A DNA stretch of 64,000 nucleotides, from positions 10,230,001 through 10,294,000 of the forward strand of contig OX352774.1 of assembly GCA_947095535.1 (NCBI GenBank). The letters are read 5' to 3'. This DNA is from Poecilobothrus nobilitatus. Lineage: Eukaryota > Arthropoda > Insecta > Diptera > Dolichopodidae. Each line of letters starts with the position of its first letter. The first letter of the stretch is position 1. The notes under the pieces were generated by a model. The model was not told where the DNA came from and ran no database searches. It saw nothing but the letters and a program-made list of their open reading frames with translations. This document shows positions 36,284-47,404 of the stretch, in pieces. A program made the position numbers and the translations under genes.

Positions 36284-37580
36284 GGGTGTTCAAAATTGAG
36301 GTATCATTTTGATTTTGCCGCCATTTTTTTCTACTTGGAATTTTTATACGAGGTTTCTTTAGGTATATTCTAAATACATTCCGATTATTAATATGGAACT
36401 TTACACGAAGGAACAACGTGTTTTTGTTATTACAACATTTTTTGAAAATGGTAAAAGTTTTCAAGATGTAATTAGGAAATTTCGAACAAAATTTGGTAGA
36501 GAAAATGCTCCAACAAATCGTGCCATCAAGCTGATGGTTGATAAATTTCTAGAAACTGGATCTGTTCTTGATAACAGAGGCAACATTTATCAACGTAGTG
36601 GCCGTTCAACCGAGAATGTAGCAGCTGTGAGCAGAAGTGTTGAAGAAGATCCAAAAACTTCCATTCGTCATCGTTCGCAGCAATTAAACATCAAACCATC
36701 CACATTATTCAACATTTTGCATCGTGATCTTCATTTAAAGGCTTATAAGATCTAGCTGACGCAAGAATTAAAACCAACTGACCATGCATTACGTCGGCAA
36801 TTCGTTTCTTGGGCAATCGAAAAACAAAAAGAAAATGAGAATTTTTTTAACAAAATAATCTTCACCGACGAAGCTCATTTCCAGCTCAATGGATACGTCA
36901 ATAAACAAAATTGCCACATTTGGGGTGAAGAGAATCCAAGGGTTATCTTAGAGCAACCAGTACATCCACAAAAAGTTACTGTTTGGTGTGGTTTGTGGTA
37001 AGGAGGAATCATCGGACCATATTTTTTTGAAAACGCAAATGGAAATACGATTACAGTCAATGGAAATCGCTACAGGGAGATGATCCGAAGCTTTTTGTGG
37101 CGGGAAATTGATGATTTGGACGTAGAGAATATGTGGTTTCAACAGGACGGTGCCACTTGCCACACAGCAAGAGAAACAATGGATCTTTTGAAGGAAAAGT
37201 TCGAAGATCGCATTATTTCTCGTAGAGCAGGAGTGATGTGGCCACCAAGATCGTGCGATTTGACACCGTTGGATTTTTTTTGTAGGGTTTTGTGAAATCG
37301 AAAGTGTACAGCAATAATCCCACAACAATTCAAGAGCTTAAAAACAACATTATCGAGCAGATTTCAACCATTGAGAGCAGTTTATTGAACAACGTGATTC
37401 AGAATTTTGGTAAAAGATTGGAAGCCTGCCGAAGTAGTAGAGGGGGCCACTTGGCCGACATAATTTTTCATTATTAACCGGAACCTATTTGTAATAAATT
37501 AAAATAAAAATATATTTAATATTTCAAAAAAAAAGTCTTTTTTTATTAAAATTAAAATGATACCTCAATTTTGAACACCT
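36284..37580 (+). mobile_element. Tc1/mariner transposon of the DD41D (Visitor) type
   Basis: Terminal inverted repeats of about 26 bp (36285-36310 and 37554-37579) are nearly perfect, starting GGTGTTCAAAATTGAGG, and TA dinucleotides flank both ends (36282-36283 and 37580-37581), as expected of the IS630-Tc1-mariner superfamily. The left end has one extra G. The element is about 1.3 kb with a single intronless transposase frame, now broken by three lesions. Intact-looking ends mean it could still be mobilised in trans if a relative supplies the enzyme. Confidence 0.92.
36393..37477 (+). pseudogene. Mariner (DD41D) transposase, disrupted
   Basis: About 361 codons from ATG at 36393 to TAA at 37477. 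An N-terminal helix-turn-helix pair (roughly residues 5-115) would bind the terminal repeats; the C-terminal RNase H-like domain would cut and join DNA. The catalytic aspartates are all present: FTDEAHF (residue 159), FQQDGATCHTA (252) and CDLTPLDFF (294). 41 residues separate the last two, which places it in the DD41D group known as Visitor. Lesions: TAG at 36753-36755, TAA at 36999-37001, and loss of one T in the T-run at 37274-37281 together with a TGG-to-TAG type change, shifting the frame to the one that ends KSKVYSNNP...IIFHY. Few lesions and clear motifs suggest recent death. Function by homology only. Confidence 0.92.
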
Positions 37581-37581
37581 A

Positions 37582-38459
37582 TATAATTGACATATACATA
37601 TAATGTACATATTATACATATTACATATCCACTATTTTTATATATCAAAGATTTAAGTTCGTAACCGTTTTTTATAACTAATCATCTACATCCTAACACT
37701 AAAATATGTTTTATACCGAACTCTCTTATAGAAATGTACCGAATTCCAAATAATAATTTTAATTTGACCAGTTAGGTAGCCATTACACTAATTTTTACCC
37801 AAACTCTAGGAGAAAATTTCTATATGCAAAGTCATTTTACGTTTGGATAAGAAGGGAAAGATAAAAAAGTTTGGGTATTATAAAAGAATTTGGAACCAAA
37901 AATTAATTAGTATAAAAATTTTTAGCCAATAAATTCATCAGCGTTAATAAAATAAAAATTATACCTTAAAAAAATGATAAAACCTTCAAAACTTTTGAAA
38001 TCGAATAGTAAATCTGAAAAGGTATCAGAAACAGTTTTCCCATAAATTTAATGCGCTCTTTGTACACAGTTGAAGAACAATAAGATCTTTAGATTCTAAT
38101 AAAAAATATTTTTTACATTTTAAATTCTTCAATGAATTCAAATATCACTTCAACAAGAGACAACAACAAGATGAGATGTAATTACATAATAAGATTTATA
38201 AGATTCATTTAAGTGTCGGTAGCTAGCTGAAGGTATGGGCTTTCACACTAATCACTATGCCAACTTTTATTTATCTTTCATAGTTGAAGAGTTTTTATAA
38301 AATATTTTTATTTTTATAAAATAACTTTAATTTTTCCATAAAAAACCATTATTAATGTATCAATTTTATTTCATTTTCAAAAGTACCAATTCCACAGCTT
38401 CAATTTAAGTTAATACATTTTCTCTTATCTTTTACCGTTTTCGAAATAATTATTTAAAT
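37582..38459. other. AT-rich stretch without recognised genes
   Basis: No gene recognised. On the minus strand at about 38195-38275 there is a short tRNA-like string ('ggcatagtgattagtgtgaa') but no box B follows. Confidence 0.45.
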
Positions 38460-38698
38460 ATAGCCAGGCTTATAACAAGGCTTAATTGAATTTTCTATGT
38501 TATACAAGGACAAAGCAGTTGCTACTTCTTTGAAAAGTTAACGAAATTACTTTGAAGACCGTTATCTCGGAAACCGTTAGAAATATACCCCCTAACAAGA
38601 TTTTATAAATAGAATTTTTTGCTTGTTATGAACTTCTCTATCGGAGAAGTCTTCGAACGGAGGTCTTCGTGACCTTTGACTTTCGAACACCCTGTATA
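38460..38698 (-). mobile_element. Possible end of an unclassified DNA transposon
   Basis: Read on the minus strand the segment starts TATACAGGGTGTTCGAAAGT, a terminus style (TA followed by CAGGGTG) that recurs at the ends of many insect DNA transposons. Less A/T-biased sequence follows ('ggtcacgaagacctccg'), with a perfect 7-bp hairpin GAGAAGT/ACTTCTC (38632-38638 with 38644-38650). I found no matching inverted end nearby, so it would be a fragment. Confidence 0.35.
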
Positions 38699-39797
38699 AT
38701 CAAACAGGCATTTCACATCAAAACTTGGTACCTATTCAGTTTCGTAGCTATAATTAAAGAAAAATTGTTTGCATCAAGTAAGAAAAATTGATAATTTTTC
38801 AGTACTAAATAAAATAGTTTGTAATAAATAAAATATTATCTAATATATAAAACTGAAATATTACAATCGACATTTTTTTATAATCTATCTTTCTATATTC
38901 TCTAATCCAAACTAAATTAGCATAATTAGGTGGTACAAACTGTATCCTTAATTCTCTATAAAAATCTTGAACAATAAAAAACATTAGGTACATTATTTTT
39001 CTGCCAAAAAATATTTACAGCAATATCAAAAGCATATTATTATATCCTACTCTCTTATATACATATAACTAAAATCAAATTAAATTTGATTTTGTCCAAA
39101 ACTTGTAATAAACTACACCTGATGTACATTACATTTTGCCTACTAAAAAATAAAAACTATTTTGCTCTGAAAAAAAAAAAAACTATAAAGTACACATAAT
39201 TTTCTTCTCAATACACCATTAAGAACCTACACTGCTCTATGTGGTTGTTTTACTGCATAAAACGGTTCTTTCTGCTTTTTTATTATATTATATTCATAAT
39301 ATTATAACATTTAAATTTTTCTATATATATATGTATATGTAAAACACCTCCTATGTATATTAAAATGTAATTGATGTACAGGTGTGGACCTACTATGACA
39401 ATATTAGTTTTTTTTTCTATTCTATTTATTTCTATCTCTTTCATCACTATGATTCTTTTATTATCTTTATTATTTCCCTATGTGGCACTCCTTAGTTTTA
39501 ATGCCAAAAAAAAGAAAAATAAAAAAAATATCCAATATAAAAAAGGTTGGAATAATTTGATGTTGCGGTATCTGCAGATACTCACTAAAAGTTTTTATAG
39601 TTAATGAAAAACTTGCTTTTCATTGATGTTTTAATTTTTTTTTTGGTTTATTTTTCGAAAAAAAAAAAATCATGCTAAAATGACATTAAAAGTTTGTAAA
39701 TATTTTATTCTAAACATTAAAAGTGGTGGCATAAAAGTCACCATGATTTTATCACTAAAAATGTTAATATCTAAAAAGATTTAAATCTACAGTTAAT

Positions 39798-39827
39798 ATA
39801 TATATATGTATGTATGTATATATAATA
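39798..39827. repeat. TA/TATG microsatellite
   Basis: (TA)n followed by (TATG)n and (TA)n. Confidence 0.85.
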
Positions 39828-40354
39828 TACTCATATTAACTGTGATTCACTTCATAAACAAATGAAAAGAAAAACTATCTACAAACAACATAAGTACGCC
39901 TATAATATCTGTTTGCTAATTGAATTTTAGGATTCAAAAACACTTATAAACAACAAAAAATAAAAACAGTTGATCATTAAAATAGAGATTAATTGGAAAG
40001 TGTTATTTGTAAAAGGAATAACAGTTAAAAAAAAAAATTTTTTTTTTTTGGTGAGAATGACATTAATGACAATATAATAAATGGCTAAAATTTAAAAATA
40101 AACTTTTAAAATGGATTTTATTGAATAATATTTAGTTCAACTGATTATTATATTATTGAAGAAAAGATTTTTTTTTTTTTTTTATATTGTAGAATATAAG
40201 TATGAATTCAATAAAATGATTTGAAATATTACATTATAAAAAAAAAAACCATTAATATTATTAATTTATAGTGAATATTATTTAATAAATGCTTTTAATA
40301 TGTCATTAATTATTTTTAATAAAATGTAAAAGTTTGGAAACATCTGAAACTAAT

Positions 40355-40383
40355 TTGACAGCTCAATCAATTTGACAACTGTC
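40355..40383. promoter_or_regulatory. Cluster of TGACA half-sites
   Basis: TTTGACAGC followed by TTTGACAACTGTCAGACA; the second contains the palindrome TGACA-AC-TGTCA, a layout recognised by TALE homeodomain proteins (TGIF/Achi-Vis, Hth). Function unproven; such strings also occur in MITE ends. Confidence 0.2.
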
Positions 40384-41169
40384 AGACACAACGAAATTCA
40401 CACTTGATTTTATGATTGCAAATATGGTGCTGTAAGCTATAACACTATTTCATGCGTAAAAAATGACATCTCATTATTTTAACACATCCTTGTAATCCTA
40501 ACGCGTTTATTATATCCTTGTATATTTAGTTTTATATGAGTAAAATACAAAAATAAAAATAATAAAAGGACAAAAAAAAATTTGTTTTTGTTTTGTTTTT
40601 CAATTCTAGTATAAGAACATTACCATTAAAACTCAAAATGAAATAAACTTATTCTTTATTGTATAAATTTAATTAAAACCACAACTTTTTTTTTGGAATC
40701 TGAAACCCCTGATATTTTAATTACATTACAATTAGTTTAAGAACAAAATTAAAAATAAAATGTATTTAAATCAAAAAAAAATTTTTTTTTTTTCAAATCC
40801 TTTAATTATTAAATTGTAAAAACAGAAAAAAACACAAACAAACCAAAAACAAAAATCAAACTCTTTAGTTTAGTTTTCTTTTTTCACAGGATAATCGACA
40901 AAATTAAAAGGCTCTTCAAAACAAGAAAAAAAATTACACAAAAAACAAATTTCGTTATTGAGGTGAAAATTACGGATTTTAATTAAAAAGTGTAAAAACA
41001 AAAAAAAAAGGAAAATACAATTCATGTTCTCTAGATTAAGATGTTTATCTACTGTATCCTTCTCCTACATCGTATCTTAAAATTTAAAACAGGATTTTTC
41101 AAAGTTACAAACAAAAAAAAAGAAAATAAAGACAGACAACAAAGGATTTAAGTTAACAACTTGATGAGT

Positions 41170-41320
41170 TCTTAGGTAACCAGAAATAATGCCCCAGGAA
41201 ATAAAGCCGAACCGGATTTATTTCCTTTCGCAAGCGAAAATAAAGTCGAAATTGCGATTTTTTTATAATTTAGCCTTATTACAGCCTTATTACCGCCTTA
41301 TTACGACTTTGATAGTCATG
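41170..41320. other. Higher-complexity island with triplicated GCCTTATTAC
   Basis: A perfect inverted repeat TTTCGC-AA-GCGAAA lies at about 41226-41239, followed within 40 bases by three consecutive copies of GCCTTATTAC spaced about 12 bases apart (about 41271-41302). It contrasts with the plain A/T sequence around it. Could be a regulatory cluster (CTTATTA resembles posterior-Hox/Caudal-type cores) or a remnant of a repeat. Confidence 0.35.
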
Positions 41321-43179
41321 CTTTCAAAATTTTTCTAAAATTATCACCATGGTTTCTTTCAAATGCCACAACTCTACATTAAAATTAATTTTTATCTTAA
41401 TCTGCATTTAAAACGAAAGCAAACAAAAAAAAAAGAAAAATCGTTTGAAAAGCACTGATTAAAATGAATCTACAATTCCATACAGATTCCATTTCTTTAA
41501 AAAAAAAAATTCAAGTACAAAATTGATGTTCGAAAAAAGAAGCAAGAAAAAAAAAACAAAATGAAAATTGGTGTATGTTTTAATTTGTACTTCTAGAAAA
41601 TTAAGTCATAAAGAAAAGTCGTCATCAGGAAAAATTAAATTAAGAAAATTAAAAATGAGAGAAAAGATTATAAAAGGGATAGTAAGAGATAGAGAAAGTT
41701 AAATAAAATATTTAATAGAATAACTGAAATGTATACATATGAGAAATGTTTTGAAAATTCGAAAATACAGAAAACATTAAAAGAAAATTAAAAACATTTT
41801 TCTTAACTTATAAAGTTCAAAAGATTCAAAAAAAAAAAAAAAAATAGAATAAAAAGTTGAATCATTTTGTTCTTTATATCAAAAATTTTAATTAAAAATG
41901 TTTGTTTTATAATATATGTATGTCATTTGTGGATAATATGTATAATGTGGTTGTTAATTACCCGACATTAAACAAAATAAAAACCAGTGATTTTAGATTA
42001 ATGAGTGTAATAGGAATTTATTACATGTGGAAAATAATTGGTTAGTTCTCATTTAAAATTTATAAAGTTTACTTATATCTCAACTTAAAATAAGAGGTTT
42101 TTGATTTTGATCAATTTTCCCCTAATCTAAAATTAGTTCTGTTTATCCAAAAAATTTTTATTTATTTTGATCTCTCCTATTTTCAGCTTCACGATTTTCT
42201 ACAGCGAGCCGTGTTGTATTTTAAATTACGAAGAAGAAAAATGAATCTTTTGTTATACGTACAGCATATACTAAGAAAATATATAATTACTAAGCAAGGT
42301 AAAAGGAAAATAGTTTAAAAAGCTCGAAAATAATTTCTAAGTGCTGACTTCTAACCTATATGCACTTGTATAATTCTCTATTACTTTCTCTGCGAATGTG
42401 CAGCCCTAGATAGATCATACTGTAAATCTAAAGGTTCCGTACCTTTTCAGACATAAAACTCATAAAGTTATCCAAAAGTGAAGTTGAAGTACTAATTTTT
42501 TTTTCTAAAAAATGGTTGGTTATATAGAAATAGAACACAACTGACAACCAAAAAAAAAAAACAAGGGGTCTGTATTATATGTCTCTTTCTTTATAAATTT
42601 CTAAAGAACAGCCATATAAACTGAAAAAGCAAATGCAACTGATCCTTTGGAAGAGCTGACAATATTTTCCGATATCAACTACTATACTCAGTTGTACAGA
42701 TTAAATTTGTAAAAGTATAATAAATATTTTAATGATGGTTAATTTACTTTAATCACATATACCTATTAAATAATATTACATCGATTAAGTAGCACTGCAA
42801 ACATTATTTTTATGTGAATTTTTATATATTTTCTAAATGAAATTCACTTAACCCTTAGATGTAAATTATTAAAACACTTTTGATGATTACAAATAAAAAA
42901 AACAAAAAACTTACATGAACATTTTCTAATATTGAATTCCAAGCACATCTTAACTTTAGACGGTAACCAAACAAAACTAACTCGGATACATTTATTACAT
43001 TAATTTTTTTGTTAAATGTTTTATCATCATTACATTTTCTCAAAATAAGTTGAGTGTTTTTCTTCATGACTTTCTCGTATACTCATATGTAAATTTCCTC
43101 AAAATTTTAATTTTCAAAAATTAGAATGTTTTTAAATTTCCAACAACTTAATTTATACTACTATAACTAATTACAACTT

Positions 43180-43355
43180 GGGGCCTCGGTACTGTAGTGG
43201 GTAAGAGCATATGAAAAACGTTGTAAACACCGAGGGAGTTTGGGTTCGAATCCCTCTCACATTTACATTTATATTTACCACGCCTGAAAAGGAAAAGCTG
43301 TGTAATTTCCTTGTCACATTTATGTGGCAGGAGAATACACCAAAAAAAAAAAAAC
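43180..43355 (+). mobile_element. tRNA-derived SINE S1, copy 5
   Basis: Head 'gcctcggtactgtagtggg' with box A and box B (GGTTCGAATCC) intact, the 5-to-8-bp stem partly kept, a body shortened between box B and 'ccacgcctgaaaagg' (the CGTAAG/CTTACG hairpin is lost), and an A-tail. Direct repeat TACAACTT flanks it (43172-43179 and 43356-43363). Confidence 0.86.
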
Positions 43356-44316
43356 TACAACTTCTGGTAACCGCAAAAATTTTCGATTTACAAAAGCAGT
43401 TCCACTGATTTTCCAATACTTTTAAAAGAATTTATTCTTATAATACTTCTAGCGGGAAAAATATTTTTAAGTTAGCTTCGAATTACTGATAAAAACACTT
43501 TTCTTTTCTCAACTCATCACGAAAACTTGATAGAACACTAAGACATAAAAAACGTAGCTGAAATTTTTGAATCTTAAATAAATTGAGTTATTCATGTTTT
43601 GATGTGGAAATTCACTCTTCTTGTTGTGGAGTCTATAGTTTACTCTGTAACTTGATAGTGTTTTAACAGAAAGTAAAAATATTAATAAAGTGTCCTTTAT
43701 TTTCTGTAAATCCAGATCTGCGTAAACAAACAGATAAGTTTCCAAAAATTATATAATAAATCCAAAATGTTGAAATTTCTAGTTAATTTTTTTTTTATCG
43801 TGACTCCAATACTTTTCTTTTATTACGAAAATTAAAAAATATCAAACCAATATCCTTAAATATTTTTTTTTTTTGTGTTTTTATTTTTTATTTTGGAAAA
43901 GTTGTCCTATTATAATTAAAAAGAAAGTTTTCTTTTCATTCATTTCTTTAAACGAGAGTTTTACTTAAATACCATTCTCGAATATTCGTACATATATATA
44001 TATACCAATTAATATGAAAAATTTCAACGACAACAATTATCTAAAATGAAACAACCTTTTATAATACAACACAAAACAAAAACCCATAATCATAATAATT
44101 TTCTAGAAATTATCTTTTGTTGCTTTCTTGATACTGATGTTGTTTTGGACCAAAAAAGAAAAAAAAAAAAAACAACAAAAAAGCCTTGAACGCAAAAGAA
44201 ACTTTTAAAAAGAAAAGAAAACTAATAATTACCTACAATTAAGTAAATTGCTTAAGAAAAATTCTATATTCTTGGGTGTACACAGAATTTTATGTATTTT
44301 CAAAATTACACACATT

Positions 44317-44343
44317 CATTTTATTTTATTTTATTTTATTTTA
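44317..44343. repeat. (ATTTT)n microsatellite
   Basis: Five tandem pentamers. Confidence 0.9.
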
Positions 44344-44708
44344 CAATCAAACAAATTAACATTTTGTTTAATCTGTTTTTTTTTTTTTGGTTTTGTAAAA
44401 ATAAAATATAATATAAAATATTATAATCGTCCCTCCAAATCACCATAAACATCGTTTTCTATTCCACTTGATTTCATTTAACTTTAACAAATTAATTTAA
44501 AGTAATCCCAGGGTATTATAAATAAAAACAAATTAAAATAAATTAGATTAATTAGAAAATGACGAGCATCTAATACATGGTAATCACCAATCAGTATAAA
44601 CCTATATAAGACATCTATACCATAAGTACAATAATTAATACCCAAAATTTGTTTTAATTCTGCTATCCAATGCTACAATTATTATTTTTGTTTTGGACTA
44701 CCCCGAAA

Positions 44709-44860
44709 AATGTACAATTCGATGCAAACAGTACAATTCGATGTGTACAGCTCGATGTCAAACGTATAGTTCAATGCAAAATCTATAATCAATGCGGAAC
44801 GTATAACTCAACATGAAATGTCTATAATTGAATAAGAAAAGGATAGTTCGATTAAAATGA
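44709..44860. repeat. Degenerate minisatellite, ~19-bp period
   Basis: About eight units of the form GTACAATTCGATGCAAACA drift progressively from left to right: GTACAATTCGATG, GTACAGCTCGATG, GTATAGTTCAATG, TATAATCAATG, GTATAACTCAACATG, TATAATTGAAT, GATAGTTCGATTA. The left units are best preserved. No coding sense. Confidence 0.75.
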
Positions 44861-44902
44861 ACAAGCAACTCTAAATTCTACACAAAATTGTTCAAAATTG
44901 TT

Positions 44903-44940
44903 TTAACTCTTTCAGTACCTGAGCCCATAATTATGGGTAG
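44903..44940 (+). other. Possible piggyBac-like terminus with perfect 14-bp palindrome
   Basis: TTAA (44903-44906) is followed by CTCTTTCAGTACC and then CCCATAATTATGGG (44924-44937), which with ACCT/AGGT arms forms a longer imperfect palindrome. Ends beginning TTAA plus a CYCTTT block with a nearby palindrome are seen in some piggyBac-like elements. No matching second end was found, so this is weak. Confidence 0.25.
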
Positions 44941-46448
44941 GTCGAAAAATTCACTGATAAGTATAATATTAATCAATTTAGGTAATTTTATTTAATACTC
45001 TTACTCATGAGTCATGACTTAAGCTAAAAAAAATTTTTCTAGCGCTTAAAAATAAACCATATCTGAAACCATTAATTTATTTTTACCAATATTATGACAA
45101 TATAAATAACAGTACAACTGATATAAAAAATTCCATATAAGTTAAACAACGATCGATCAACTTAACTGCTAATTTTTCTTCACATTTCCATTAAAAATAA
45201 TTTGATATTAAACATTCAAAAAAAAAAAAACCTCTTTTGTAATTACAATTTCTTTTCTCAATTCCTTAAGGCAAGTTAATTTTGCAACAAAAAACAACAA
45301 CAAATAAAAATCTTCCATTAAATTTGATTAAAATTTGTCAGAAGCATTTAACAACCGATATTTCTTTTTTAAAACTTTAAAAATTTGTATCAGTATAAAA
45401 GAAAAATTTAGTTCCAAAAAAAAAAAAAAACCTGAAGCATTTAAACATCGAAAACAGCCCATCATCAAAAGATTTAACATTATTCCAATTTTTATATACG
45501 TATATATATATAATTTGAACAAACTAAAAAGAAAAGTAATAAACTAAAACTGGATACTTAAGTATCCAATACCAATACAAGGAAATAATGGAATTTTTAA
45601 AATTCATGTAATCCTATCATGATTTTGATGTAAGTACTTAAGTACATATTCGCAGTTGTATCAAAAATTAAAAACAAATAACAAAAATCTCAGCATATTC
45701 CTTACATCTGTTGCCCTCATTTATGTAACAAGGCACGTTACGAATCATTTCTGTTGATGGACCATATAATTAACAAAATAAAAATATAATTTAATGACTT
45801 CTCTCTTTATTTTCTTCATCTTTTTTATTAGATATACTACTCTCTGATACTATTTACCATTGCAATTTATTTAATACAAGAAAATTTTTGTGTTCTGTTA
45901 TAAATTAAAGAATCAGAAGATAAAGAAAAAGAAAGGTACAAAATAATAAAACAGTTATAACCAAAAGTTATATACGATAATAATTATTAAGAACTTTCTT
46001 AAATCATAAAAAAGCACAGTTATATTTGTGCTCTGTCATTTAATTGAAGCGTTTTGCACCATTCTTTTCAAGGTTAGAAGAAGGTTATAAAACCAAGGGT
46101 TTTCCTTAACTAATATAACAATACCTCTATAAAAACAAAAAAAAAACTTATAACGTAACAGGTAAAAAAAAAAGGTGCTGCACTATAAAATCTTAATAAA
46201 AAGAATTGAAATATCAGATAATAGAATAGAAAATACGATTTGTTCATAGAATACAAAAATGTTTACAATGTAAATTGTCAAGAATTACGTCGAGGCAACA
46301 GGAAATTTCATTAAAATCGAATCAAAACATTAAAAAATTATTTAATTTAAGTTTTACTTCTGATTTTAAGATAATTAATTACGTCCTAAAGAATCGATTT
46401 GAAGCGAAGATTCATAAGAAGAACTTTAGTTTTACATATTTTTGAACT

Positions 46449-47404
46449 ATATGAACCGTATGAACTATATTCAAGGGTATAATAAATTTACCATTACGTT
46501 TGTGACACCTTAAAGGAGTCGAGTTAGATATAGTGTCAAAGGTATGGATCGGCTCAGAATCGAATTCTAAATTCTAAATTTCTTTATATGGAAATAACTC
46601 ACAATCTATTCAAGCTAGGTTTCTGAAATTTTGCAAATGATGATCAAGTTTTATGGCACCAACTTCTGTAAAATTTGGTTGTGATGGTGCAACAGGTTCG
46701 GGTAGCTATCATACCTGCATTACAACTTCTCTTTGTAAATGAAAATAACTCAGTCTCTACTGAAGCTAAGAACCTTAAATTTAGTAAAGAGGTGTCGAGT
46801 TACATGCCAACAATTTTTAAAAAAATTGGTTGGTCTAGAGCAGCAGATTCAGGCTTCTTGCACCTCTTGGAACTTAATGAAACTAGAGGTTTGAAATCTT
46901 ACAAATGATGATCAAGTTTTATGGCAACAACCTCTGTAAAATTTGGTTGTGATAATGCAACAGGTTCTGGTACCTGCATTACAACTTCTCTTTTTCAATG
47001 AAAATAACTCAGTCTCTACTGAAGCTAAGAACCTGAAATTTAGTAAAGAGGTGTCGAGTTACATGCCAACAATTTTTAAAAAATTTGGTTGGTCTAGAGC
47101 AGCCGATTCAGGCTTCTTGCACCTCTTGGAACTTAATGAAACTAGAGGTTTGAAATCTTACAAATGATGATCAAGTTTTATGGCAACAACTTCTGTAAAA
47201 TTTGGTTGTGCTGGTGCAACAGGTTCGGGTAGCTATCATACAACTCCACAATTTACACAAATATATCTCTGTAGTTAACGTCGGTTCTAAAACATCTGAA
47301 TGTTTTTAAAAGATGATCAAGTTTTGTATAGAAACAGAATATATTACGTTCACACGGGTATCCTAGAGTTGACACAGTCTACTCTACTGCACTCTTCCTC
47401 GTTT
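46449..47404 (+). mobile_element. Family A Helentron-like element with ~260-bp tandem repeat
   Basis: The start 'accgtatgaactatattcaa', then 'gggtataataaattta' and 'cgtttgtgacacctta', matches the opening of the 60.8-kb copy. 'aaggtatggatcggctcaga' follows. The end has CACGGGTATCCTAGAGTTGA, then 'gcactcttcctcgttt', the family A 3' terminus. A (GTCC)n tract is absent. Instead of the 477-bp module seen in the 51.9-kb copy, the interior is a different tandem repeat, so family A ends are attached to different cores. No functional coding. Confidence 0.7.
46638..47240 (+). repeat. Tandem repeat: units of 268 and 259 bp plus a partial third
   Basis: Units start TGATGATCAAGTTTTATGGC at 46638, 46906 and 47165. 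The first two are nearly identical from 'aataactcagtctctactga' onward; unit 2 has a 9-bp deletion ('gtagctatcata'). Each keeps a stop-free frame of about 75 codons, but there is no sign of selection for a protein, and the frames start on GTG in the list. The partial third unit diverges after the first ~75 bases. Confidence 0.88.

Larger units (their letters stand above)
38699..43171. other. AT-rich stretch with small non-coding features
   Basis: No gene recognised. Contains TATG/TA-type microsatellite sequence at 39798-39827 and two motif clusters listed separately (40355-40383 and 41170-41320). Reading frames here are low-complexity. Confidence 0.5.
43364..46448. other. AT-rich stretch with minisatellite and palindrome
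   Basis: No gene recognised. Notable items (ATTTT repeat, ~19-bp degenerate minisatellite, perfect palindrome) are listed separately. Confidence 0.5.

Noticed and set aside
36948..37333. Antisense and alternative-frame ORFs over the mariner
   Set aside because: Shadows of the transposase coding sequence.
38195..38275. tRNA-like string on the minus strand ('ggcatagtgattagtgtgaa')
   Set aside because: No box B, A-tail or duplicated flanks; too weak to call a retroposon.
46675..47167. Two similar ~75-residue frames
   Set aside because: They are the tandem repeat units of a Helentron-like element and start on non-ATG codons; no protein motif.
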